From positions 969,611 to 1,033,610 of the forward strand of contig NW_003314267.1 in the NCBI RefSeq assembly GCF_000143415.4: a DNA stretch of 64,000 nt. Direction: 5' to 3'. Below are positions 54,230 to 63,589 of this stretch, piece after piece; the stretch's first letter is position 1, and every line of letters begins with the position of its first letter. The notes beneath the pieces are model-generated. The model ran no database searches and had not been told where the DNA came from. It was given only the letters and a program-made list of their open reading frames with translations. A program made the position numbers and the translations under genes. Origin of the DNA: Selaginella moellendorffii. Its lineage: Eukaryota; Streptophyta; Lycopodiopsida; Selaginellales; Selaginellaceae.

Positions 54230-54723
54230 GCTTTTCTTGTGTATTTTTACTTCTGTAAAGATGCATTTGTTATTTGCATCTCTAAAGAAATGGCGCGTCG
54301 ACCTTACCAGGACTCAAAAGCGGAAGCCGTTGATGCTTGGTTTGCAGCTTGTCATGCTGCCATAGTTTCTTTCTTTATAGCTGAACAGGAAGCATTGCTT
54401 GAGAGTACGCAGAGGTCCAATGCTTCACTGCGAAGGAGGGCCCTTCACACTTCACTGATTCCTGACAATCCTCCTCCACAGCTCTTACTCTTCCAGAGGA
54501 AAGTTCTTGATCAAAGTTGTGTTTCTTATTTATTTCTTTAAAATTCAAGAAAATGCTTCTCTAATATGGTGCTACCGACCCTGGTGGAAATCAACTGCAC
54601 AAAGGCGGGCCGGCACTAGGCATAGGAATAGTTTGATATACGCGTTGTTTTGCGACTCCCTACACACTGGATTTGGTCATCCTCGGAAACATCAGTTTGA
54701 CAAAGTCAGTGTTTTTCTGCAAC

Positions 54724-54731
54724 TATATAAA
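54724..54731 (+). promoter_or_regulatory. TATA box of germin copy 2
   Basis: TATATAAA, 186 bp upstream of ATG 54917; same position as in copy 3. Confidence 0.65.
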
Positions 54732-54916
54732 CGATCATAGCTTTGAGATCCTACCAAGCATCTCATCCCAAGCCACCAAACATTTCAGGGCAACATTTCA
54801 TCTCTCAGGAGCAACAAGGAGCTTCTCAAGAAAGAACAACATCGATCTGCTAAATCTCCTGGTTTCTATCACCAAGAAAGCAAAGCGAAGCGAGTTTTCA
54901 AAACAAGATCATCTCC

Positions 54917-55576
54917 ATGTCTAGTTCCCGTGCAATTCTCCTCGCGATCCTCGTCACCATCTCTGCTGCATTCTCACTCGCCGACCCGGACGCACTCCAA
55001 GACTTTTGCGTGCGCGACACCAGCGCCACTGCCCCCATCATCAACGGCTTCACCTGCAAGCCCGCTGCCGCCACCGCCGCTGCCGACTTCAAGTTCTCGG
55101 GCCTCCAGAAATCCGGGAACACCAACAACAAGCTTGGCTCCGCCGTCACCGCCGCAAACGTGATCTCCTTCCCGGGGCTCAACACCCTCGGAGTCTCCTT
55201 CGCAAGGGCCGACTACGCTCCATTCGGTGTCAATGCACCGCACGTCCATCCCCGGGGCACTGAGATCCTCTACGTTCAGCAGAGGACTCTCTACGCGGGA
55301 TTCGTGAGCACCACCAACAACACGCTCTTCGCGCAGACCTTGCATCCGGGTGACCTCTTCGTGTTCCCTCGGGGCCTTGTGCACTTCCAGCTCAATGTCG
55401 GCGAGACCCCCGCCGTGGCTCTCGCGGGATTCAACTCCCAGAACGCAGGTGTCACCGCAGTTGCCAAGGCCGTGTTTGCGTCCAATCCCGCCATCACCGA
55501 TGCTGTGCTTGAGAAGGCGTTTCAGATCAATCCGGAGCTCGTCGACCGCCTCCGGGAGGTCATCATGGCCACTTGA
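54917..55576 (+). CDS. Germin-like protein, cassette copy 2 (219 aa)
   Basis: An intact frame with the same signal peptide, cysteine pair, box 1 ([20 protein letters not shown]) and box 2 ([20 protein letters not shown]) as copy 1. Changes from copy 1 include Val to Ala in [10 protein letters not shown], Gly to Arg after YVQQ, Gln to Pro in box 2, and REVIMAT at the end. The metal ligands are kept, so it should be functional. Convergent with oxygenase copy 2 (187 bp between stops). Confidence 0.92.
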   Translation: MSSSRAILLAILVTISAAFSLADPDALQDFCVRDTSATAPIINGFTCKPAAATAAADFKFSGLQKSGNTNNKLGSAVTAANVISFPGLNTLGVSFARADYAPFGVNAPHVHPRGTEILYVQQRTLYAGFVSTTNNTLFAQTLHPGDLFVFPRGLVHFQLNVGETPAVALAGFNSQNAGVTAVAKAVFASNPAITDAVLEKAFQINPELVDRLREVIMAT

Positions 55577-55763
55577 AAGAAAGAAGTGTGTTTCTCTTTG
55601 TGTATGATATTCTTTTTCCCCATTTGGATAAAACTAAATTTTGTTTCGAATATCTGGTTTTGTTAGCCACCTTTCCGCTAAAATTACAAAAACATTCATG
55701 TAAACTACGCATTTTTAAATGATGCTCTGTTCTCCAACCGAATGTCCTATGCCCGTCCTATTC

Positions 55764-56807
55764 CTATGCGTGCATTTGCCGGAAGGGGCAGCGCAAGCCT
55801 CCATCGTAGTATGGTCCAAGTTTGCCTGATTTCAGCGCTCCCAGCTCCGCCAGCTTGTATCCCTTCTCGAATGCTGGTGGGCGATACACATTCACGTTGA
55901 GCTGCCGGTACTCTTCCGGATTGGCAGCGGGATTGGGACACCAGTCCACCTCAATGCTGCCCTTTGCATCCTCCACACGTCTGGGAGGCAAGAACGCGGA
56001 CACGAAGCTCCCGGCCAGCAGCTTGAACGCACCCAAGATGATCCACTCCACAATTGCTGGAGGCCTTTCCAATCCAACAGCGCTCCTGATTGTGGGATCG
56101 ATGAGTGCACAGATCCCAGTCTCGACCAGCGGCTGCACGGGGTGAGGAAATGCATCCAGCACCAGATGCTTGAGATCCTGGACGATGCTCTTGTTCTTGT
56201 CCGTGAAGATGGCGTTCTTGGCCTCGTAATCGCGAATGTACTCCCGCATCTCTGGAATGCTATCTGGGATGGTTGTGATGCCCATCCTCACGCCCACGTC
56301 GTGCCACACAACATACGCGGCCTCCTTCTCGCTGTCGGTCCACTTGCGGAATCCAAATCTCTCGGAGAAATCAATGGGGCTGACCACGTTGAGGCAGAGG
56401 ACGTAGGCGAATTGGTCGTTTGGGATCTTGAATTTGTTGTGGATTCCATTCAATCTCCTCACCGCGTACGAGCCGCGATCGCTGTCGACGTGGTGGTGGA
56501 TCATCTCGCTCACCAGAATGTTGGTTTCGGCGGCGCGCTTCTGCGGATCCTTGAGGCCGTACTTGGTCTTGAAGAGCAGATTTGTGATCCCCGGGATGCC
56601 CAGCGTGCGGATTGTGCCAAACTCGAGCGCCTTTTGCGAGAGGAAGGGGAATTCCACCGAGTACATGTACCACAGGATCTTGTGTGCGTCTCTCACGGGG
56701 TGGAGCGACGCTAGAAATCGTGCCCTCTCTTCTCTCTTGCGGATACACACCATCTTCCATGCTGCAGCCACCACGAGAAACGCAATCATCAACGCGATTG
56801 CAGCCAT
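55764..56807 (-). CDS. mpaB/DUF2236-type oxygenase-like protein, copy 2 (347 aa)
   Basis: Start ATG 56805-56807 (MAAIALMIAFLVVAAAWKMV), placed 96 bp downstream of a TATA box. The body has the same landmarks as copy 1 (HNKFKIPNDQFAYVLCLNVV, FGFRKWTDSEKEAAYVVWHD), and from RARFLASLH to the end the protein is identical to copy 1. It differs from copy 3 by two residues, both in the membrane anchor. The longer open frame to 56930 is leader sequence containing the TATA element and has no ATG at its end. Confidence 0.82.
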   Translation of the reverse strand: MAAIALMIAFLVVAAAWKMVCIRKREERARFLASLHPVRDAHKILWYMYSVEFPFLSQKALEFGTIRTLGIPGITNLLFKTKYGLKDPQKRAAETNILVSEMIHHHVDSDRGSYAVRRLNGIHNKFKIPNDQFAYVLCLNVVSPIDFSERFGFRKWTDSEKEAAYVVWHDVGVRMGITTIPDSIPEMREYIRDYEAKNAIFTDKNKSIVQDLKHLVLDAFPHPVQPLVETGICALIDPTIRSAVGLERPPAIVEWIILGAFKLLAGSFVSAFLPPRRVEDAKGSIEVDWCPNPAANPEEYRQLNVNVYRPPAFEKGYKLAELGALKSGKLGPYYDGGLRCPFRQMHA

Positions 56808-56902
56808 GTTGAAATTGATCGATCTGATCAACTTGATTGGAGAATGGCTGCTTTTGTTTTCTACTCCTCTGTGGGTTGAGGAAACAGAGGCTGGAGAAGG
56901 GT

Positions 56903-56910
56903 CTTTTATA
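56903..56910 (-). promoter_or_regulatory. TATA box of oxygenase copy 2
   Basis: TATAAAAG on the minus strand, conserved in all three copies. Confidence 0.7.
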
Positions 56911-57072
56911 CTATCCGAGCTATCAGCCACGTTTTTTTATTTCCGTGTGATCCGTATTTTGTACCATACACGTAGCCATATACTTGGGAGAGAAATCTTT
57001 TTTGTTCTATTCGGTGCACGTTTTCCATACAGTTATCTGGTCCATGCAATATATCGGTCCTACCAACTTCGT

Positions 57073-57443
57073 TTAAGATAGTTTCACCATCCACAAAGTA
57101 ATGCGGATAATCTTAATTACAAGGTTTCCACGAGATATAATCCCACGGGCTTTTCTTCCTTGCCTTCGCCCCTCCTCCTCCTCCTCTTCCTTCATCACGG
57201 GTTTGTATGCCTCCCCCGTGTCTTCCGGACACGACTTGATCCACTGGCTGCAAATCGGGCACTTCATCTGGATGGTCGATATTTGCACCGCGCACTCCTC
57301 ACACATGAGATGGTTGCACGGCAGCAGCGCTTTTGTTCTCGTCCCCTCCCCGCATACACTGCACTCAGGATCATATTTATCCTGTAGCTGGCATTCGGCT
57401 TAGGCACCGTACAGCGTACGATGGGCTGCCACCCTTCCGCCAT
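57073..57443 (-). pseudogene. RING-finger (C3HC4) protein relic, copy 2, seven-base deletion
   Basis: From ATG 57441-57443 it reads MAEGWQPIVRCTVPKPNASY RINM and then loses frame near 57372, because seven bases present in copy 1 (gttgctg) are missing. The RING itself is intact in the shifted frame: DPECSVCGEGTRTKALLPCN, HLMCEECAVQISTIQMKCPI, CSQWIKSCPED, followed by an acidic/basic tail (MKEEEEEEGRRQGRKARGII). A 38-nt intron (GTACGC...CTACAG) could rejoin the frames, but that would be shorter than any other intron seen here. I call it a relic with moderate confidence. Confidence 0.55.
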
Positions 57444-58036
57444 AGCCGTGATCTTGGCCCCGAGCACGTACTTGATGGCAGCGAAGCCGTAATCTCCAAC
57501 TGCCCGAATCTCCAAGGATTGTCGTGAGGATGAGATCCACGAAGGAGCCCTAGTCGAAGAACCAGCTCAATCCCAGGCCAAAGACCGTAAGCTTGTGATA
57601 TTGGGGTGATCTTGGTGAGATCTGGGAAGAGTGATTGTTGATGTGTTCTTGTTGTTGCTGCCTGCTAAAGGAAGTTGTGGTTTTACTACCTTGTTGTTGC
57701 TGCCTACCTAAGTGGTTTTACTACTTTCAATCTTGATTTTTTTGTTGTTTCCATAGCTAAAAATTGTAAGAAATAGTTAACACAACTCAAGCTACTTCTC
57801 TCTACACTTGTTATGCAGGCAACAATGACTAGTGGCTGGCTCACTGGTTTGATCGAGCATGATAGTAAGGACTTCATACTGCCACTGCTTCTTTCCCCGC
57901 TGCTGGGCGGCCTTTTAAGCGAGTTGCTCGTATTTAACCCAGGGCACAAAATGTGGAGCATAGTCATTATGTCACCAAACTTTCAAGTAATCCCCATCAT
58001 TCTGTGAAGTTTTACTCATCGAGATTTGGTTCTTGC
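57444..58036. other. Cassette copy 2: leader of RING relic and spacer
   Basis: The minus strand upstream of the RING start holds further frame remnants (SLEIRAVGDYGFAAIKYVLG) and then non-coding AT-rich sequence. Duplicated at 62607-63200. Confidence 0.45.
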
Positions 58037-58530
58037 TCAAGCTGGGTCCTCCCTACAGCTGCCGCATAGATATTGGCCATGAGAACGTAAGCTCAAACAC
58101 CACCCTTCCAAACTCCATATTCTTCCAATTCGCACACGCGCCAGCACCACCATCCAAATCCTCACGTTTGCTTCCACCGGCATGCTCCTCAAAACACCTA
58201 CAGCCTCCTCGATTTGGTTTTCTCCTCCCAGCAAATCCACCAGGCAAGTGCAAGTGCAGTGCTCGATCCCAAGAGCTAAATCGCATGTTTTCTTCAGCAT
58301 CTCGAAGAGCTCCCTGCCTGGATCGACCAGTCCGGCAACCGTGAGAACCAAGAGGAATGTTGGAGCATCCAGCTTGCACCACTCCTCTTGCATCCTCCCG
58401 AACAATTCAAACACCTTGGCGGTGTTTCGTGGATGGCGGTACCCTGCTATCAGTGCGTTCCAAGTTACCGACTCTCGCCTCCCCTCAAGAGTGGCAAACA
58501 CTCGCCGGGCTTCCACCATGCTGCCGCATT
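58037..58530 (-). pseudogene. PPR-protein relic, copy 2
   Basis: The minus strand reads YGQCGSMVEARRVFATLEGR, VTWNALIAGYRHPRNTAKVF, TFLLVLTVAGLVDPGRELFE, CTCLVDLLGGENQIEEAVGV and LRSMPVEANVRIWMVVLARV, the end of a PLS-type PPR array with E-like motifs. The frame is more intact than in copy 1, but it lacks a start, a full array and a proper C-terminus. Mostly deleted in copy 3. Confidence 0.7.
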
Positions 58531-58596
58531 GGCCGTAGACAAAACCAGTATAAAAGGCACATTCTCTACGATAAAAATCTCCACACTGTCTGCGTC

Positions 58597-58788
58597 CTAG
58601 TTCCTGACCAAGCTCCGGCCGATTTTCAGCAGCCTCTTTAAGCCCGAGTCATTGCTCTTGATCTTGTGCGGGACGTAGATCACTTCCACATCCGGAGGGA
58701 TTGGTCTCGCTGCTATCATGCCTTGCACTCGCGGCTGGAAGCTCGCGGCCTTGATCTCTTGCTGCGAGCTTCCATCCTTTGTCGCCAT
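58597..58788 (-). CDS. Small conserved open frame in cassette copy 2 (63 aa, unknown)
   Basis: MATKDGSSQQEIKAASFQPR VQGMIAARPIPPDVEVIYVP is the start of a 63-residue frame, identical in copy 3 (63383-63574) and related to 45444-45656. Function unknown. Confidence 0.3.
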   Translation of the reverse strand: MATKDGSSQQEIKAASFQPRVQGMIAARPIPPDVEVIYVPHKIKSNDSGLKRLLKIGRSLVRN

Positions 58789-58799
58789 CTTAGTTCTTT

Positions 58800-59345
58800 T
58801 TCTTTCTTTCTTCTCTCTTCGCGATTGTTTCCTCTTATCTTGCTTCGAGCTTTTGTTAAGTTTTCAGTCTTCTTCATCACTTGATTCTTCTCGAGCTTTT
58901 GGTTTTGTTGGTTTTGGGTTTGGGTTCTCTAAAATGCAAGAAGATAAGCAACAGGAAGGACTGATATCTTTCGATTCATACAGGCTCTGTTATCCGAGGT
59001 TATCTGCGTGCAAGGAACGGAGCAAGGAACAGTAGCCACGTCTGCGAGTTAGATGGCTTTTGAGTGGTGGAACGCCTGCAACCGCCCAGAGAACTCTGTC
59101 CGTCATCAGGAAGGCGCGACCAAACTTCTTGCTTGGGCTTCCTGGACTCGCCGTTCGTTCGTGCTTCTTCTTTTTCTGATCTTGCTTGTCCAATGACTCC
59201 CCTGGCATTCCATTGTAGCAAACCTCTCCGCTTGCGCCTCGTTCTCACTGCCGGTGCCATGCTCTTCAGGTGAAAAAAAGTACTTTTTCTCCTTTTTTGA
59301 GGCTTATAGTCGCTTTGTGTTTGATCCGGGCGCAGCGTTGAGCGG
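58800..59345 (+). pseudogene. Folate-receptor-like gene relic, copy 2, with internal inversion
   Basis: Corresponds to intron 2 to exon 4 of the intact gene. 'gaaggactgatatctttcga' plus 'ttcatacaggctctgtta' marks the intron 2/exon 3 border (58968-59000), and 'gtggtggaacgc' precedes the breakpoint. 59076-59236 is the reverse complement of 53847-54030 of the parent (with small deletions), and normal order resumes at 'cctcgttctcactgccggtg' (59237). Stops and the inversion make it non-functional. Confidence 0.75.
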
Positions 59346-59885
59346 CACTAATGAAATCACTGAAAGAGGCCAGAGCTTCTCGCATTTGTTATTTGCCACA
59401 TCAGCAAATATAACTCCACGTCAGCACTAAATCAGGACCCAACATGTTCAACATGACTCAAAAGAGGAAGCGATTGATGCTTGGTTTTCATCGCATAGTT
59501 TCTTTCTTTTTTTTTTCTAGCTGAAGAGGAACAATACGTTCAGAGTAAATGCTCGTGAGTATATTGGGCTTTTCATGCTTCACTGCAAAAGAGGGCCCTT
59601 CACACTTCACTGATTCCTGACGATCCTCCTCCACAGCTCTTACTCTTCCAGAGGAAAGTTCTTGATCAAAGTTGTGTTTCTTATTTATTTCTTTAAAATC
59701 CAAGAAAATGCTTCTTTAATATGGTGCTACCGACCATGGTGGAGATGAACTGCACAAAGGTGGGCCGGCACCAGGCATAGGAATAGTTTGATATACGCAT
59801 TGCCTTTTGTTTTGCAACTCCCTACACACTGGATTTCGTCATCCTCGGAAACATCAGTTTGACAAAGTCAGTGTTTTTCTGCAAC

Positions 59886-59893
59886 TATATAAA
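59886..59893 (+). promoter_or_regulatory. TATA box of germin copy 3
   Basis: TATATAAA, 186 bp upstream of ATG 60079. Confidence 0.65.
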
Positions 59894-60078
59894 CGATCAT
59901 AGCTTTGAGATCCTACCAAGCATCTCATCCCAAGCCACCAAACATTTCAGGGCAACATTTCATCTCTCAGGAGCAACAAGGAGCTTCTCAAGAAAGAACA
60001 ACATCGATCTGCTAAATCTCCTGGTTTCTATCACCAAGAAAGCAAAGCGAAGAGAGTTTTCAAAACAAGATCATCTCC

Positions 60079-60739
60079 ATGTCTAGTTCCCGTGCAATTC
60101 TCCTCGCGATCCTCGTCACCATCTCTGCTGCATTCTCACTTGCCGACCCGGACGCACTCCAAGACTTTTGCGTGCGCGACACCAGCGCCACTGCCCCCAT
60201 CATCAACGGCTTCACCTGCAAGCCCGCTGCCGCCACCGCCGCTGCCGACTTCAAAGTTCTCGGGCCTTCAGAAATCCGGGAACACCAACAACAAGCTTGG
60301 CTCCGCCGTCACCGCCGCAAACGTGACCTCCTTCCCGGGGCTCAACACCCTCGGAGTCTCCTTCGCAAGGGCCGACTACGCTCCATTCGGTGTCAATGCA
60401 CCGCACGTCCATCCCCGGGGCACTGAGATCCTCTACGTTCAGCAGGGGACTCTCTACGCGGGATTCGTGAGCACCACCAACAACACGCTCTTCGCGCAGA
60501 CCTTGCATCCGGGTGATCTCTTCGTGTTCCCTCGGGGCCTTGTGCACTTCCCGCTCAATGTCGGCGAGACCCCCGCCGTGGCTCTCGCGGGATTCAACTC
60601 CCAGAACGCAGGTGTCACCGCAGTTGCCAAGGCCGTGTTTGCGTCCAATCCCGCCATCACCGATGCTGTGCTTGAGAAGGCGTTTCAGATCAATCCGGAG
60701 CTCGTCGACCGCCTCCGGGAGGTCATCATGGCCACTTGA
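60079..60739 (+). pseudogene. Germin-like protein, cassette copy 3, frameshifted
   Basis: Identical in design to copy 2, but one extra A in the run at 60253-60255 (gacttcaaag for gacttcaag) shifts the frame after about 58 residues. The annotated start then gives a 115-residue product without either cupin box, while the remainder of the germin domain is intact in the next frame ([20 protein letters not shown] ... EVIMAT). Promoter and 3' end are unchanged, so the loss is recent, or it is a sequencing error. Confidence 0.8.
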
Positions 60740-60926
60740 AAGAAAGAAGTGTGTTTCTCTTTGTGTATGATATTCTTTTTCCCCATTTGGATAAAACTAA
60801 ATTTTGTTTCGAATATCTGGTTTTGTTAGCCACCTTTCCGCTAAAATTACAAAAAGATTCATGTAAACTACGCATTTTTAAATGATGCTCTGTTCTCCGA
60901 CCGAATGTCCTATGCCCGTCCTATTC

Positions 60927-61970
60927 CTATGCGTGCATTTGCCGGAAGGGGCAGCGCAAGCCTCCATCGTAGTATGGTCCAAGCTTGCCTGATTTCAGCG
61001 CTCCCAGCTCCGCCAGCTTGTATCCCTTCTCGAATGCTGGTGGGCGATACACATTCACGTTGAGCTGCCGGTACTCTTCCGGATTGGCAGCGGGATTGGG
61101 ACACCAGTCCACCTCAATGCTGCCCTTTGCATCCTCCACACGTCTGGGAGGCAAGAACGCGGACACGAAGCTCCCGGCCAGCAGCTTGAACGCACCCAAG
61201 ATGATCCACTCCACAATTGCTGGAGGCCTTTCCAATCCAACAGCGCTCCTGATTGTGGGATCGATGAGTGCACAGATCCCAGTCTCGACCAGCGGCTGCA
61301 CGGGGTGAGGAAATGCATCCAGCACCAGATGCTTGAGATCCTGGACGATGCTCTTGTTCTTGTCCGTGAAGATGGCGTTCTTGGCCTCGTAATCGCGAAT
61401 GTACTCCCGCATCTCTGGAATGCTATCTGGGATGGTTGTGATGCCCATCCTCACGCCCACGTCGTGCCACACAACATACGCGGCCTCCTTCTCGCTGTCG
61501 GTCCACTTGCGGAATCCAAATCTCTCGGAGAAATCAATGGGGCTGACCACGTTGAGGCAGAGGACGTAGGCGAATTGGTCGTTTGGGATCTTGAATTTGT
61601 TGTGGATTCCATTCAATCTCCTCACCGCGTACGAGCCGCGATCGCTGTCGACGTGGTGGTGGATCATCTCGCTCACCAGAATGTTGGTCTCGGCGGCGCG
61701 CTTCTGCGGATCCTTGAGGCCGTACTTGGTCTTGAAGAGCAGATTTGTGATCCCCGGGATGCCCAGCGTGCGGATTGTGCCAAACTCGAGCGCCTTTTGC
61801 GAGAGGAAGGGGAATTCCACCGAGTACATGTACCACAGGATCTTGTGTGCGTCTCTCACGGGGTGGAGCGACGCTAGAAATCGTGCCCTCTCTTCTCTCT
61901 TGCGGATACACACCATCTTCCATGCTGCAGCCATCACGAGAAACGCAATCATCAACACGATTGCAGCCAT
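60927..61970 (-). CDS. mpaB/DUF2236-type oxygenase-like protein, copy 3 (347 aa)
   Basis: Start ATG 61968-61970 (MAAIVLMIAFLVMAAAWKMV). All family landmarks are as in copy 2, from which it differs at two residues in the N-terminal anchor. TATA box at 62066-62073. Intact, so this cassette retains its oxygenase but has lost its germin partner. Confidence 0.82.
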   Translation of the reverse strand: MAAIVLMIAFLVMAAAWKMVCIRKREERARFLASLHPVRDAHKILWYMYSVEFPFLSQKALEFGTIRTLGIPGITNLLFKTKYGLKDPQKRAAETNILVSEMIHHHVDSDRGSYAVRRLNGIHNKFKIPNDQFAYVLCLNVVSPIDFSERFGFRKWTDSEKEAAYVVWHDVGVRMGITTIPDSIPEMREYIRDYEAKNAIFTDKNKSIVQDLKHLVLDAFPHPVQPLVETGICALIDPTIRSAVGLERPPAIVEWIILGAFKLLAGSFVSAFLPPRRVEDAKGSIEVDWCPNPAANPEEYRQLNVNVYRPPAFEKGYKLAELGALKSGKLGPYYDGGLRCPFRQMHA

Positions 61971-62065
61971 GTTGAAATTGATCGATCTGATCAACTTGAT
62001 TGGAGAATGGCTGCTTTTGTTTTCTACTCCTCTGTGGGTTGAGGAAACAGAGGCTGGAGAAGGGT

Positions 62066-62073
62066 CTTTTATA
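62066..62073 (-). promoter_or_regulatory. TATA box of oxygenase copy 3
   Basis: TATAAAAG on the minus strand, conserved in all three copies. Confidence 0.7.
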
Positions 62074-62235
62074 CTATCCGAGCTATCAGCCACGTTTTTT
62101 TATTTCCGTGTGATCCGTATTTTGCACCATACGCGTAGCCATATACTTGGGAGAGAATTCCTTTTTGTTCTATTCGGTGCACGTTTTCCATACAATTATC
62201 TGGTCCATGCAATATATCGGTCCTACCAACTTCGT

Positions 62236-62606
62236 TTAAGATAGTTTCACCATCCACAAAGTAATGCGGATAATCTTAATTACAAGGTTTCCACGAGATA
62301 TAATCCCACGGGCTTTTCTTCCTTGCCTTCGCCCCTCCTCCTCCTCCTCTTCCTTCATCACGGGTTTGTATGCCTCCCCCATGTCTTCCGGACACGACTT
62401 GATCCACTGGCTGCAAATCGGGCACTTCATCTGGATGGTCGATATTTGCACCGCGCACTCCTCACACATGAGATGGTTGCACGGCAGCAGCGCTTTTGTT
62501 CTCGTCCCCTCCCCGCATACACTGCAGTCAGGATCATATTTATCCTGTAGCTGGCATTCGGCTTAGGCACCGTACAGCGTACGATGGGCTGCCACCCTTC
62601 CGCCAT
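62236..62606 (-). pseudogene. RING-finger (C3HC4) protein relic, copy 3
   Basis: Same structure as copy 2: start MAEGWQPIVRCTVPKPNASY, then the seven-base deletion, with the RING (CSVC, CNHLMCEEC, CPIC) intact in the shifted frame. The deletion therefore predates the tandem duplication. One base near 62525 differs from copy 2. Confidence 0.55.
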
Positions 62607-63260
62607 AGCCGTGATCTTGGCCCCGAGCACGTACTTGATGGCAGCGAAGCCGTAATCTCCAACTGCCCGAATCTCCAAGGATTGTCGTGAGGATGAGATC
62701 CACGAAGGAGCCCTAGTCGAAGAACCAGCTCAATCCCAGGCCAAAGACCGTAAGCTTGTGATATTGGGGTGATCTTGGTGAGATCTGGGAAGAGTGATTG
62801 TTGATGTGTTCTTGTTGTTGCTGCCTGCTAAAGGAAGTTGTGGTTTTACTACCTTGTTGTTGCTGCCTACCTACGTGGTTTTACTACTTTCAATCTTGAT
62901 TTTTTTGTTGTTTCCATAGCAAAAAATTGTAAGAAATAGTTAACACAACTCAAGCTACTTCTCTCTACACTTGTTATGCAGGCAACAATGACTAGTGGCT
63001 GGCTCACTGGTTTGATCGAGCATGATAGTAAGGACTTCATACTGCCACTGCTTCTTTCCCCGCTGCTGGGCGGCCTTTTAAGCGAGTTGCTCGTATTTAA
63101 CCCAGGGCACAAAATGTGGAGCATAGTCATTATGTCACCAAACTTTCAAGTAATCCCCATCATTCTGTGAAGTTTTACTCATCGAGATTTGGTTCTAAGA
63201 GATAACTTGCTCAAGCTGGGCATCCTCCTCCCTCCTCCCTACAGCTGCCGCATAGATATT
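62607..63260. other. Cassette copy 3: spacer, PPR relic removed
   Basis: Matches 57444-58082 of copy 2. At 63264 it jumps to sequence equivalent to 58482, so about 400 bp of the PPR relic are missing. The deletion ends share the short phrase 'gcc'. Confidence 0.6.
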
Positions 63261-63382
63261 GGCCCTCCCCTCAAGAGTGGCAAACACTCGCCGGGCTTCC
63301 ACCATGCTGCCGCATTGGCCGTAGACAAAACCAGTATAAAAGGCACATTCTCTACGATAAAAATCTCCACACTGTCTGCGTC

Positions 63383-63574
63383 CTAGTTCCTGACCAAGCT
63401 CCGGCCGATTTTCAGCAGCCTCTTTAAGCCCGAGTCATTGCTCTTGATCTTGTGCGGGACGTAGATCACTTCCACATCCGGAGGGATTGGTCTCGCTGCT
63501 ATCATGCCTTGCACTCGCGGCTGGAAGCTCGCGGCCTTGATCTCTTGCTGCGAGCTTCCATCCTTTGTCGCCAT
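63383..63574 (-). CDS. Small conserved open frame in cassette copy 3 (63 aa, unknown)
   Basis: Same sequence as the frame at 58597-58788. Function unknown. Confidence 0.3.
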   Translation of the reverse strand: MATKDGSSQQEIKAASFQPRVQGMIAARPIPPDVEVIYVPHKIKSNDSGLKRLLKIGRSLVRN

Positions 63575-63589
63575 CTTAGTTCTTTTTCT

